DNA of 64,000 nt, from assembly GCA_000403335.2 (NCBI GenBank), contig KE159631.1, positions 87,110 to 151,109 on the forward strand, given 5' to 3'. The notes below the pieces were generated by a model. It saw only the letters and a program-made list of their open reading frames with translations, did not search any database and was not told the DNA's origin. This document shows positions 36,544 to 45,209 of the stretch, piece after piece. The stretch comes from Lachnospiraceae bacterium MD335 (GTDB taxonomy: Bacteria; Bacillota; Clostridia; Lachnospirales; Lachnospiraceae). Numbering within the stretch: position 1 is the first letter of the stretch; the number at the start of each line of letters is the position of its first letter. Position numbers and translations under genes: made by a program.

Positions 36544-37119
36544 ATGCTGTTGTTTAAATTATTTTTTGCGTTTATGCAGGTCGGATTATTCAGTGTGGGC
36601 GGAGGATACGCGGCAATTCCGCTGATTCAGGAGCAGATTGTCAACATTCACAAGCTGATGACGCTGGAAGAGTTTTCGGATTTGATTACGGTGGCGGAAA
36701 TGACGCCCGGTCCGATTTCCATTAATTCGGCGACGTTTGTGGGAATGCGCATTGCGGGGATTCCGGGGGTACTGCTATGCACGTTTGGGTGTATTATCCC
36801 GTCGTTTTGCATTTGCCTGATTTTGGCACATTTCTATTATAAATACCGCACGGTGAGCGGCGTGCAGATTGTACTTGGCTCGCTGCGCCCGGCTGTTGTG
36901 TCGCTGATTGCGTCGGCGGGGGCGTCTATTTTGATGCTGGGATTGTTTCAGGCGGAGCTGGGTGAAATCGTGTTTGGCAATCTGCGCGTTGTGGAGCTTG
37001 TGATTTTCGTTGCGGCACTGGTGATTTTGCGTAAATATAAGGTGAGTGCGATCGCAATTATTTTGGGAAGCGGCGTTGTAGGAACGGTGGTTTATACACT
37101 GCTTGGCGCACTGGCATAG
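36544..37119 (+). CDS. chrA: Chromate transporter, C-terminal half subunit
   Basis: A 191-residue partner subunit with GLFSVGGGYAAIPLIQEQ and AEMTPGPISINSATFVG, the second copy of the CHR signature, and about six helices. Its ATG at 36544 lies four bases after the previous stop with only a short AAGGA site, so it is probably translated by coupling. Confidence 0.9.
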   Translation: MLLFKLFFAFMQVGLFSVGGGYAAIPLIQEQIVNIHKLMTLEEFSDLITVAEMTPGPISINSATFVGMRIAGIPGVLLCTFGCIIPSFCICLILAHFYYKYRTVSGVQIVLGSLRPAVVSLIASAGASILMLGLFQAELGEIVFGNLRVVELVIFVAALVILRKYKVSAIAIILGSGVVGTVVYTLLGALA

Positions 37120-37201
37120 TGCATAAGTCTGTCAATTATGAATGAAATTGTGCCATATGCAGATACTAAGCCTGAAGTCAAGAGGACGGGAGGCATGTAA
37201 G

Positions 37202-37633
37202 ATTCAGGATGATACAATTCAATTATTAAGAGAATGCAACGCGGGAATCAAAATGGGAGTCTCTTCGCTCGACGAAGTGATGGAGCATGTGCAGGACCAA
37301 AAACTGAAAGCTCTTCTTATAAAGTCAAAGGAAACGCATACGGATCTTGGCAATATGACACATGCGTATCTGACGGAATTTAACGAAGATGGGAAAGAAC
37401 CTGCAATGATGGCAAAAGTGATGTCATGGGTGAAAACGAATGTAAAGCTGGGCGGCGATGACTCTGACAGTGCGGCAGCGGATTTAATCACGGACGGCTG
37501 CAATATGGGGGTAAAAAGCCTGCATAAATATTTAAATCAATATCCGGCGGCAGATGAAAAAATCAAAAAACTTGCAAAAGATGTTGCCAAAGCCGAAGAG
37601 ACGCTGGTTAAAGAGTTAAGACCTTATTTATAA
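37202..37633 (+). CDS. Conserved helical protein (ferritin-like fold suggested), unusual ATT start
   Basis: About 144 residues: QDDTIQLLRECNAGIKMGVS, SKETHTDLGNMTHAYLTEF, then LITDGCNMGVKSLHKYLNQY. I recall this as a widespread unnamed Clostridial family of four-helix proteins, perhaps DUF2383-related. GGGAGG at 37188-37193 stands eight bases before an ATT codon at 37202, where family members normally begin. The only in-frame ATG upstream (37142) has no site, and an ATG at 37195 is out of frame and followed at once by TAA. Either ATT initiates or the start was damaged by an indel. Confidence 0.65.
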   Translation: MQDDTIQLLRECNAGIKMGVSSLDEVMEHVQDQKLKALLIKSKETHTDLGNMTHAYLTEFNEDGKEPAMMAKVMSWVKTNVKLGGDDSDSAAADLITDGCNMGVKSLHKYLNQYPAADEKIKKLAKDVAKAEETLVKELRPYL

Positions 37634-37730
37634 AATGTGCAAAGATTTTTATTGGAAATATGCATAAAAAGGGCGTTCTATATTATACAAAATAGCCAAT
37701 ATAAAGTTATGTCAACTCGAAAATAATGGG

Positions 37731-37771
37731 GAAGTTATATGATAAATTTTCATCATATAACTTCATTTTTT
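37731..37771. terminator. Bidirectional-looking hairpin terminator
   Basis: Perfect 13-bp stem GAAGTTATATGAT / ATCATATAACTTC with an eight-base loop, followed by ATTTTTTG. Ends the preceding unit before glgP. Confidence 0.85.
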
Positions 37772-37785
37772 GTTGAATATATTTC

Positions 37786-37814
37786 TTTCAATATTTGGCA
37801 ATCTATAGTATAAT
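37786..37814 (+). promoter_or_regulatory. glgP promoter
   Basis: TTTCAA and TATAAT with a 17-base spacer, about 75 bases before the ATG. Confidence 0.55.
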
Positions 37815-37887
37815 GTAAAGTACGAGATTTTGTTTATCAGAAAGAAATAAGAAAAAAACAACAAAAGGAGAACGGGGAGGTACAAAA

Positions 37888-40338
37888 ATGCCTAAAAAAC
37901 CAATTATTGACAAGGAAATGTTTAAGCGCAGTGTTTTGTACAACGTAAAGACGCTGTACAGAAAGAGCATTGAGGAAGCGACAGACCAACAGATTTTCCA
38001 GGCAGTTTCATATGCCGTAAAGGATATGATTGTGGACAACTGGATTACCACGCAGGAAGCATACGATGAGAAGGACCCGAAGATTGTTTATTATATGTCA
38101 ATGGAATTTTTGATGGGACGTGCGCTCGGCAATAACATGATTAACCTTATGGCTTACAAAGAGTTCAGTGATGCGCTGGAGGAGCTTGGGCTTGACATCA
38201 ATGTGATTGAGGACCAGGAGCCTGATGCGGCGCTTGGAAACGGCGGTCTTGGCAGACTTGCGGCTTGTTTCTTAGACTCGCTTGCAACACTTGGCTATTC
38301 TGCATATGGCTGCGGTATCCGTTACCGCTATGGTATGTTTAAGCAGGAAATCCGCGACGGTTTCCAAAGAGAAGTGCCTGATGACTGGCTCAGAGACGGC
38401 AATCCGTTTGAGCTGAGACGTCCGGAGTATACAAAAGTGATTAAGTTTGGCGGCAATGTTGCGTGCAGGGAAGAGAACGGCAGGCTGATTTGGTATCAGG
38501 AGAATTATCAGTCCGTAAAGGCGGTTCCCTATGATATGCCGATTGTCGGATATGGAAACGGCATTGTCGATACGCTTCGTGTATGGGACGCGGAGCCGAT
38601 GGACTGCTTTAGTCTTGACTCGTTTGACAAGGGCGATTATCAGAAGGCAGTTGAGCAGACAAACCTTGCAAGAAATATTGTTGAAGTGCTTTATCCGAAC
38701 GACAATCATGTATCGGGTAAGGAGCTTCGCTTAAAACAGCAGTATTTCTTTATTTCGGCATCCGTTCAGACAGCGATTGAGAAATATATGTCAAAGCATG
38801 ACGATATTCATAAATTCCATGAAAAGGTAACGTTCCAGCTCAACGATACGCACCCGACAGTGGCGATTGCGGAGCTGATGCGTATTTTGCTTGACGAGTA
38901 CGGTTTGGAGTGGGACGAGGCATGGGAGATTACGACAAAGACCTGTGCATACACAAACCACACCATTATGGCGGAGGCGCTCGAGAAGTGGCCGGTTGAC
39001 TTATTCCAAAGACTGCTTCCGAGAATTTATCAGATTGTTGAAGAGATTAACCGCCGTTTCCTGCTCGATATTGTAAACAGATACCATGAGCCTGCTGACA
39101 AGATTAAGAAAATGGCAATTATATCCGACGGTCAGGTGAAGATGGCGCATTTGGCAATTGTTGCAGGATACAGTGTAAACGGTGTGGCAAGGCTTCATAC
39201 GGAAATCCTGAAAAACCAGGAGTTGAAGGACTTCTACGAGATGTTCCCTGCGAAGTTCAATAATAAGACAAACGGCATTACGCAGAGACGTTTCCTTCTT
39301 CATGCAAATCCGCTGCTTGCGGACTGGGTTACCAATAAGGTTGGCGAGGATTGGATTGTGGACCTTCCGGTGATTGAGGGGATTGCGAAGTACGCTGACA
39401 GCCCTGCGGCACAGAAGGATTTTATGGAGATTAAGCGCAAGAACAAGGTGCGTCTTGCAAAATATATTAAAGAGCACAATGGTATTGACGTTGATCCGGA
39501 TTCGATTTTTGACGTGCAGGTAAAGAGACTGCATGAGTATAAGAGACAGCTTTTAAATATTTTGCATGTAATGTATCTGTACAACCAAATGAAGGCGAAT
39601 CCGAGCATGGAATTTTATCCGAGAACCTTTATTTTCGGTGCGAAGGCGGCTGCAGGCTACAAGAATGCGAAGCTTACAATCAAGCTGATTAACGCGGTTG
39701 CGGATAAGATTAATAACGACCCGATTGTGAAAAACAGGATTAAGGTTGTATTTATTGAGAACTACAGAGTATCAAACGCAGAGCTGATTTTTGCGGCGGC
39801 GGATGTTTCCGAGCAGATTTCGACGGCTTCGAAGGAGGCGAGCGGTACCGGTAACATGAAGTTTATGTTAAACGGCGCGCTGACGCTTGGTACGATGGAC
39901 GGCGCAAATGTGGAAATCGTTGAGGAAGTCGGATTAGAGAACGCATTTATTTTTGGTCTGAGCTCTGATGAAGTTATCAGCTTTGAGAATTACGGTGGAT
40001 ACAACCCGATGGATATTTATAACAATGATGCGGATATTAAGAAGGTGGTTGACCAGCTTGTTGACGGCACGTATGCAAATGATAAGGAGCTGTTCCGCAG
40101 CCTGTATAATTCATTGCTTAATACAATTGACACTGACAAGGCAGACCGTTACTTTATCTTAAAGGATTTCCGTTCTTACGCGGATGCGCATAAGAGAGTG
40201 GAGAAGGCTTACAAGAACACGAGCGGTTGGGCGAAGAGCGCAATGCTGAACGTGGCGAAGGTAGGCAAGTTTACGTCTGACAGAACCATTCAGGAGTATG
40301 TGGACGACATTTGGCACCTTGATAAGGTAGAGATATAA
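37888..40338 (+). CDS. glgP: Glycogen/starch phosphorylase
   Basis: An 816-residue GT35 phosphorylase that releases glucose-1-phosphate from alpha-1,4-glucans. Visible motifs: EDQEPDAALGNGGLGRLAAC in the N-terminal half, the glucan-site LNDTHPTVAIAELMR and the pyridoxal-phosphate lysine in ASGTGNMKF near residue 658. The length is typical of the family. GGGGAGGTACAAAA precedes the ATG. It has its own promoter and terminator and is not in a glg operon here, which suggests use of stored or imported glucans independently of synthesis. Confidence 0.97.
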   Translation: MPKKPIIDKEMFKRSVLYNVKTLYRKSIEEATDQQIFQAVSYAVKDMIVDNWITTQEAYDEKDPKIVYYMSMEFLMGRALGNNMINLMAYKEFSDALEELGLDINVIEDQEPDAALGNGGLGRLAACFLDSLATLGYSAYGCGIRYRYGMFKQEIRDGFQREVPDDWLRDGNPFELRRPEYTKVIKFGGNVACREENGRLIWYQENYQSVKAVPYDMPIVGYGNGIVDTLRVWDAEPMDCFSLDSFDKGDYQKAVEQTNLARNIVEVLYPNDNHVSGKELRLKQQYFFISASVQTAIEKYMSKHDDIHKFHEKVTFQLNDTHPTVAIAELMRILLDEYGLEWDEAWEITTKTCAYTNHTIMAEALEKWPVDLFQRLLPRIYQIVEEINRRFLLDIVNRYHEPADKIKKMAIISDGQVKMAHLAIVAGYSVNGVARLHTEILKNQELKDFYEMFPAKFNNKTNGITQRRFLLHANPLLADWVTNKVGEDWIVDLPVIEGIAKYADSPAAQKDFMEIKRKNKVRLAKYIKEHNGIDVDPDSIFDVQVKRLHEYKRQLLNILHVMYLYNQMKANPSMEFYPRTFIFGAKAAAGYKNAKLTIKLINAVADKINNDPIVKNRIKVVFIENYRVSNAELIFAAADVSEQISTASKEASGTGNMKFMLNGALTLGTMDGANVEIVEEVGLENAFIFGLSSDEVISFENYGGYNPMDIYNNDADIKKVVDQLVDGTYANDKELFRSLYNSLLNTIDTDKADRYFILKDFRSYADAHKRVEKAYKNTSGWAKSAMLNVAKVGKFTSDRTIQEYVDDIWHLDKVEI

Positions 40339-40358
40339 TAGTTAGAAATCATGATTTA

Positions 40359-40390
40359 GAAATGCAAGCCTTAGGGCTTGCATTTCTTTC
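40359..40390 (+). terminator. glgP terminator
   Basis: Perfect 12-bp stem GAAATGCAAGCC / GGCTTGCATTTC with loop TTAG, followed by TTTC. Confidence 0.85.
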
Positions 40391-40418
40391 ATGCACATTA
40401 TGTGAAGGAGGGAATATT

Positions 40419-41207
40419 TTGGAGCAGAAGAAAAAGGAAAAAGCGGTTGTATACAGGCAGACGCAGAGGGCGACGGGGATTTACGATATGTGGATAGAGA
40501 CTTCGATTGCGGGGCAGGTACGCCCGGGGCAGTTTATCAGCGTATATACGCAAAATCAGTCAGCGCTTTTACCGCGTCCGATTAGCGTTTGCGAGACGGA
40601 CAAGGAAAAGGGCAGACTTCGCATTGTTTACCGCGTGGCAGGAACGGGGACACAGGAGTTTTCCGCTTATAAGTCAGGAAATCGAATTGATGTTCTTGGT
40701 CCGCTGGGGAATGGATTTCCGCTTGAGGAGGCAAAAGGAAAGCGTGTGTTTTTGATGGGGGGCGGTATCGGTATTCCGCCGATGCTCGAGCTTGCAAAGG
40801 CGATTTCGGATGCAGCGTCAAAAGATATTATTCTCGGTTACAGGAACAATGAGCTTTTTTTGGCGGAGGACTTGAAACGATACGGAAATGTGCATATTGC
40901 CACGGAGGACGGGAGCGTCGGGACGAGGGGAAACGTTATGAATGTGATTGCGGCAGAGGGCTTGAATGCGGATGTTATTTTTGCCTGCGGTCCGATGCCA
41001 ATGCTGCGCGCGATTAAGCAGTATGCACAGGAACAGGACATTCCGGCGTATATTTCGCTTGAGGAGCGCATGGCGTGCGGTGTCGGGGCGTGTCTTGGGT
41101 GTGTGGTAAAGACGAAGGAAATTGACCATCATTCGCATGTAAACAACGCGCGGGTTTGTACGGACGGTCCGGTATATCTTGCTTCGGAGGTAAATCTTGA
41201 AAATTAA
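40419..41207 (+). CDS. pyrK: Dihydroorotate dehydrogenase electron-transfer subunit
   Basis: A 262-residue FAD and [2Fe-2S] protein that passes electrons from dihydroorotate dehydrogenase PyrDB to NAD+. FAD-binding motif RPISV near residue 55, NAD-binding GGGIGIPPM near residue 110 and the iron-sulfur cluster Cys set CGVGACLGCVV plus VCTDGPVY at the C-terminus. The most likely start is TTG at 40419 behind GAAGGAGGGAATAT; an ATG further upstream falls inside the glgP terminator. It is followed by pyrD, its obligate partner, after a perfect hairpin. Confidence 0.93.
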   Translation: MEQKKKEKAVVYRQTQRATGIYDMWIETSIAGQVRPGQFISVYTQNQSALLPRPISVCETDKEKGRLRIVYRVAGTGTQEFSAYKSGNRIDVLGPLGNGFPLEEAKGKRVFLMGGGIGIPPMLELAKAISDAASKDIILGYRNNELFLAEDLKRYGNVHIATEDGSVGTRGNVMNVIAAEGLNADVIFACGPMPMLRAIKQYAQEQDIPAYISLEERMACGVGACLGCVVKTKEIDHHSHVNNARVCTDGPVYLASEVNLEN

Positions 41208-41221
41208 AATTTTCAAGATTA

Positions 41222-41249
41222 CAAGTTTGGGCATTGCAGCCCAAACTTG
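41222..41249. repeat. Hairpin repeat family H, copy 1 (pyrK-pyrD gap)
   Basis: Perfect 11-bp stem CAAGTTTGGGC / GCCCAAACTTG around ATTGCA, followed by GCAGGCT. No T-run. Related to 42247-42274 and 42391-42420. It lies between two genes that should be made in equal amounts, so it may stabilise or process the message. Confidence 0.65.
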
Positions 41250-41278
41250 CAGGCTATGAAAGGAGTTTGGTTATAAAT

Positions 41279-42184
41279 ATGATAAATACGAGAGTCAATA
41301 TTGCAGGTGTGGAACTGAAAAATCCCGTGATGACAGCGTCGGGAACGTTCGGCTCGGGAATGGAATATGCGGAATTCGTTGATTTAAACAAGCTTGGCGC
41401 GGTGGTCACAAAGGGCGTGGCAAATGTGCCGTGGGAGGGTAATCCAACGCCGCGCGTGTGTGAAACGTACGGCGGAATGTTAAACGCAATCGGGCTGCAA
41501 AATCCGGGGATTGACGTGTTTATTGAGCGGGATATTCCGTTTTTGAAGCAGTTTGACACGAAAATCATCGTCAATGTATGCGGACGTTCGGCGGCAGATT
41601 ATGTGGAGGTCGTGGAAAAGCTTTCCGACCAGCCGGTTGATTTGCTGGAAATTAATGTTTCCTGCCCGAATGTAAAGCACGGGGGAATTGCGTTCGGACA
41701 GGACCCAAAGTGTCTGTCTGAGATTACGAAAGAAATTAAGGCAAAGGCAAAGCAGCCGATAATCATGAAGCTTTCGCCGAACGTGACAGATATTACGCAA
41801 ATGGCAAAGGCAGCCGAGGCGGCGGGAAGCGACGCCGTTTCCCTGATTAACACGCTTACGGGCATGAAGATTGACATACATAAACACACGTTCGCTCTTG
41901 CGAATAAAACAGGCGGATTGTCAGGACCTGCGATAAAGCCTGTTGCGGTGCGCATGGTGTATCAGGTGGCAAATGCCGTGAAAATCCCGATTATTGGTAT
42001 GGGCGGCATTGCGAATGCGGAGGATGCGGTTGAATTTCTGCTTGCGGGAGCGACGGGGGTTGCGGTAGGAGCGATGAATTTTGTCAATCCGTATGCGACG
42101 GTTGAGGTTGCGGACGGAATTGCGGATTATATGAAACAGTACGGTATTGATAATATTGCGGAAATAATCGGCGCGGTAAAATAA
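41279..42184 (+). CDS. pyrD: Dihydroorotate dehydrogenase B, catalytic subunit
   Basis: A 301-residue FMN enzyme of class 1B that oxidises dihydroorotate to orotate in pyrimidine synthesis. Visible: VMTASGTFGSGMEY, EINVSCPNVKHGGIAFGQ with the catalytic Cys, and FMN phosphate loop PIIGMGGIANAEDAVEFLLAGA. AAAGGAG lies 13 bases before the ATG at 41279; an earlier frame extension comes from the repeat hairpin. It works with pyrK immediately upstream. No other pyr gene is in the window. Confidence 0.95.
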   Translation: MINTRVNIAGVELKNPVMTASGTFGSGMEYAEFVDLNKLGAVVTKGVANVPWEGNPTPRVCETYGGMLNAIGLQNPGIDVFIERDIPFLKQFDTKIIVNVCGRSAADYVEVVEKLSDQPVDLLEINVSCPNVKHGGIAFGQDPKCLSEITKEIKAKAKQPIIMKLSPNVTDITQMAKAAEAAGSDAVSLINTLTGMKIDIHKHTFALANKTGGLSGPAIKPVAVRMVYQVANAVKIPIIGMGGIANAEDAVEFLLAGATGVAVGAMNFVNPYATVEVADGIADYMKQYGIDNIAEIIGAVK

Positions 42185-42243
42185 TGTGAAGAGTATTTCT
42201 AAGCCTGCAAAGGACGCAGACTAAGAAATTCTAAAGCTTCACA
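42185..42243 (+). repeat. Long hairpin containing 39-base repeat copy 2
   Basis: TGTGAAG (42185-42191) pairs with CTTCACA (42237-42243), and inside it ATTTCTAAGCCTGC pairs with GCAGACTAAGAAAT. The inner part (42194-42232) is the second copy of the 39-base repeat at 31869. It begins directly after the pyrD stop codon and lacks a T-run. Confidence 0.6.
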
Positions 42244-42246
42244 TGG

Positions 42247-42420
42247 CAAATTTGTGCTTACGCCCAAATTCACAGGTTTCAGAAAGATTGTAATAATCGA
42301 GAGCTCTCGGACATACATTTAATTATTAGGATGATAGAAATAGAAGATATGCCGGGAGGATAGATTGAAATATCAAAGATTTTTCAATCGGCAAATTTGT
42401 GCTCGCGCCCAAATTCGCAG
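42247..42420. repeat. Hairpin repeat family H, copies 2 and 3
   Basis: CAAATTTGTGC-TTAC-GCCCAAATTCACAGG at 42247 and CAAATTTGTGC-TCGC-GCCCAAATTCGCAGA at 42392; stems AATTTGTGC/GCCCAAATT with one mismatch. Between them is a third hairpin, GATTGAAA/TTTTTCAATC, at 42363-42389. The repeats form most of the pyrD-sipL gap. Confidence 0.6.
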
Positions 42421-42444
42421 ACTTTGGCAGAACGGAGGTAATGA

Positions 42445-44016
42445 ATGGAGCTTTTGAAAAAGAATATTCACACCGAACGGATAAAGGCGAAAGCGCTTTT
42501 GCAGATACCGCTGGAGGAAGACATCAACGTATCGGATACAAAACCTGATGTGGCACGCATTATCTGTTGCAGCGGGCGCGTTAAGGTCGATGAAATCAAG
42601 ATGGGAATGAACAAGATTTGGGTGAAGGGCAGACTGGAATTCCAGGTGATGTATCAGGCGGAGGGTGTGGGCGCCGACCTTTCCGGCATGGAGGGGGAAA
42701 TTCCGTTTATGGAGGAAATTTACCTCGACAAGATGGAGGGTCAGGACCGCGTAATCTGCAAGGCGCAGCTTGACGATTTGCGCGTTCAGATTATTAATTC
42801 GAGAAAGCTCAATGTGCAGGCGGTTATCAGTCTTGAGCCGAAGGTAGAGGAAACCGTGTCTGATGAAATCTGTACGGAGCTTGAAGGGCTTGAGACAGGC
42901 GGAATGGAGGGCGGTTTGGAGTACCGCAAAAAGAAGCTGGATTATCTTGAGACCGTGGTGAAGAAGCGGGATTTGCTGCGTATTCATGAGGAGACGAAGC
43001 TTCCGGCAGGGATGCCGGATATGGGAGCCGCAATTTGGAAGAGCATGGATATTGCGCAGATCAGTTTTAAGGCAACGGATGAAAAGCTTGCGGTAAACGG
43101 TGAAATGAATGTCTTCGTGGTGTATCGTGAGGATAATTCGGATAAGATTAACTGGTACGAGGCGACGGTTCCGTTTAGCGGAAACGTGGAATGCCAAAAC
43201 AGCCGTGAGGGAATGCTTGCGGACGTTTCCTACGACATCGGACACGAGGAAATCAGCATCCGCGATGATTCGGACGGGGAGCCGCGCATTATCGGTATAG
43301 AGGCGGCGCTTGAGCTGGAAATCAAGCTTTATGAACGGACACAGGATCAGGTTGTTGCGGATGTGTACGGAGTGAGCTGTGAGGTGAACGCTGTCACGGA
43401 TAATCGCAGTTTCCGCGATTTGCTTGCGGATATGAATATCGAGGAAAAGCTGATGCGCAATATCAAGCTTGAGGATACGGAAAGCAAGGTGCTGCAAATC
43501 TGCCACTGCAATGCGCGCGCGGTGATAGAAGATATTACATTCGGTCAGGGCGAAGTCCGGATAACGGGCGCGGTGGAATTGAAGGTTCTGTATACGTCGA
43601 GTGCGGAAGGGCAGACCATTTGCTCCGTACATGACAGTCTTCCGTTTGAGGTTACGAGAGAGCTTGAGGGAGTGGACGGAGCGGACATTGAGCAGTATAC
43701 GACGGATGTGCAGCTTACACAGCAGAATGTCAGCATCAAGGACAGCTCACAGCTTGAGTGGCGTGGAATGCTGAATATCCGTGTGCTGATTTATGACAGC
43801 AAAACGGAGGCGATATTAATGGACCTGAAGCTTTCGCCGATACCAGCGGAGGTGCTTGAGGGACTTCCGGGATTTGCAATTTATTATGTAAACAATGGCG
43901 ACTCGCTTTGGCAGATAGGAAAGAAATATTATGTGAGCGTGGACCGGATTAAAGAAATTAATAATCTCACGGACGATGTGATTAAGGCGGGCGACAGGTT
44001 GTTGATTGTGAAGTGA
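42445..44016 (+). CDS. sipL: SipL-like spore coat assembly protein (DUF3794 + LysM)
   Basis: A 523-residue protein with repeated SPOCS/DUF3794 domains (DINVSDTKPDVARIICCSGR near residue 27; a related stretch near 180 and 330) and a C-terminal LysM domain (YYVNNGDSLWQIGKKYYVSV, about 475-523). In Clostridioides difficile the protein with this layout, SipL, binds SpoIVA and tethers the spore coat. The same role is expected here and implies that the organism makes spores. CGGAGGTA sits four bases before the ATG. No sigma-E promoter could be recognised with confidence among the hairpins upstream. Confidence 0.9.
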   Translation: MELLKKNIHTERIKAKALLQIPLEEDINVSDTKPDVARIICCSGRVKVDEIKMGMNKIWVKGRLEFQVMYQAEGVGADLSGMEGEIPFMEEIYLDKMEGQDRVICKAQLDDLRVQIINSRKLNVQAVISLEPKVEETVSDEICTELEGLETGGMEGGLEYRKKKLDYLETVVKKRDLLRIHEETKLPAGMPDMGAAIWKSMDIAQISFKATDEKLAVNGEMNVFVVYREDNSDKINWYEATVPFSGNVECQNSREGMLADVSYDIGHEEISIRDDSDGEPRIIGIEAALELEIKLYERTQDQVVADVYGVSCEVNAVTDNRSFRDLLADMNIEEKLMRNIKLEDTESKVLQICHCNARAVIEDITFGQGEVRITGAVELKVLYTSSAEGQTICSVHDSLPFEVTRELEGVDGADIEQYTTDVQLTQQNVSIKDSSQLEWRGMLNIRVLIYDSKTEAILMDLKLSPIPAEVLEGLPGFAIYYVNNGDSLWQIGKKYYVSVDRIKEINNLTDDVIKAGDRLLIVK

Positions 44017-44045
44017 ATTTTTTGGACGCGTATGTGCAATCAAGT

Positions 44046-44131
44046 AGGGGAAATGATTTTCTCCTACTTGCCGCGCGACCCGTGTGCCGCTTTAGCGGCA
44101 TATTTTCGTTGCATGGGTCTGCGCATAAAAA
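44046..44131 (-). repeat. Dispersed structured repeat, copy C
   Basis: On the minus strand it starts TTTTATGCGCAGACCCATGC, has the core hairpin GCCGCtaaaGCGGC, then GGGTCGCGCGGCAAGTAGG and a long closing hairpin CAAGTAGG/CCTACTTG. It is the best-preserved copy for the 3-prime hairpin. It lies between sipL and its terminator. Confidence 0.78.
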
Positions 44132-44169
44132 CAGGCAGGAAAATCAAATTGATTTTTCTGCCTGTTTTG
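44127..44169. terminator. Strong hairpin between sipL and convergent gene
   Basis: AAAACAGGCAGGAAAATCAA / TTGATTTTTCTGCCTGTTTT, nearly perfect 20-bp arms with T-runs on both strands. Serves sipL and the convergent gene at 44241. Confidence 0.85.
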
Positions 44170-44240
44170 CATCGTCTAAAGCAACGGTGTATATGATGTT
44201 AAATGCATGTGCGTTGGCACACGCTATTTATTCTGTTTAT

Positions 44241-44927
44241 TTATTCTGTCTTAGAAACAACGGTTCCGTCTTCTGAAGTAGTAACTTCCTCCTCAGCCTG
44301 AGGCTTCATCAATTTGTCAAAGCCTTCCAGCACTGCGTCATATGTACGCTTTGAGATGTCGGGAAGCTTTCCGCCCCAAGTCTTTTCTGCCTGCTCATAT
44401 CCCTTTAAGAATGCGTCGCGCATTTTCTCAAGGTTCTTTGAATCGTTTCCTGCAAGTGCAGTCGCAAACGAAAGAATACGCTCAGAAGTCTGCTTTACGC
44501 CCCAGTAGCCGTCCTCAGAAATGTCTTTCTGCGCCTGTGCTTTTGTAGCTGCGTCAACCGTGAAATTTCCTTTTGCAAGGAATTTCCAAATGTTGTTTGC
44601 CGCGCCGAAAGTGTTTGTCTGCTTTGAAATCATGTCTTGTACAAGACTGGTAAGCTGTGCCTGCCGTTTTTCCTGATCAGCCTTTAACTGGGAGACAATT
44701 GCTTTTCGGTCATCCTCAGAGAGGGTTCTCTTGTCATAAACTGCAGCAGAGTTGCTGTTGGGTTTTGTGGTTTCTGTTTTGTCCGTTGCAGTATTGTTTT
44801 TATCGGTTGTTTCCGTGGTTGTCTTGTCTGTCTCCGGTTTTGTTGTGACGGGTGTCTTGTCCTTTGCGGTTGTTCCGGTTGTGTAGACATTGCTAATATC
44901 GTTGCTGTTAATTCCTGTTACGCTCAT
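44241..44927 (-). CDS. Conserved Lachnospiraceae protein, DUF5610-like
   Basis: A 228-residue protein with a Thr/Lys-rich low-complexity N-terminus (about 15-60) and a helical C-terminal domain: DISEDGYWGVKQTSERILSF, then ALAGNDSKNLEKMRDAFLKG and GKLPDISKRTYDAVLEGF. I recall this C-terminal pattern from DUF5610 proteins, which are conserved in flagellated and other bacteria but have no assigned function. No signal peptide. The ATG follows GGAAGGGATACCC. Monocistronic. Confidence 0.65.
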   Translation of the reverse strand: MSVTGINSNDISNVYTTGTTAKDKTPVTTKPETDKTTTETTDKNNTATDKTETTKPNSNSAAVYDKRTLSEDDRKAIVSQLKADQEKRQAQLTSLVQDMISKQTNTFGAANNIWKFLAKGNFTVDAATKAQAQKDISEDGYWGVKQTSERILSFATALAGNDSKNLEKMRDAFLKGYEQAEKTWGGKLPDISKRTYDAVLEGFDKLMKPQAEEEVTTSEDGTVVSKTE

Positions 44928-45209
44928 GGGTATCCCTTCCTTTCCAATATTGAACCATCCGTGGTTGCATTGTTATCTGATGCCGTCAACATAAAGGACA
45001 TGTTTTGTAAACGGCATACATTCATTTTATTGTATATCGGCAGGTGTGGGGGAAAAGTTTATAGTTGTAAATAAATTTTTTGGCATTTTCTTCAAAAAGT
45101 TTTTGGAATTGCTGTTTCTATTTTAGGGTAATAATGGTACAATAATTATAATATAGATACTTTTTTAACAAAGAAAACGGCAGGCTTTTTATTAAGAGGG
45201 TGACAGAGG

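Noticed and set aside
42373-43632. Long reading frame antisense to sipL
   Set aside because: It mirrors the codon usage of a confident gene, has no ribosome site and no recognisable domain.
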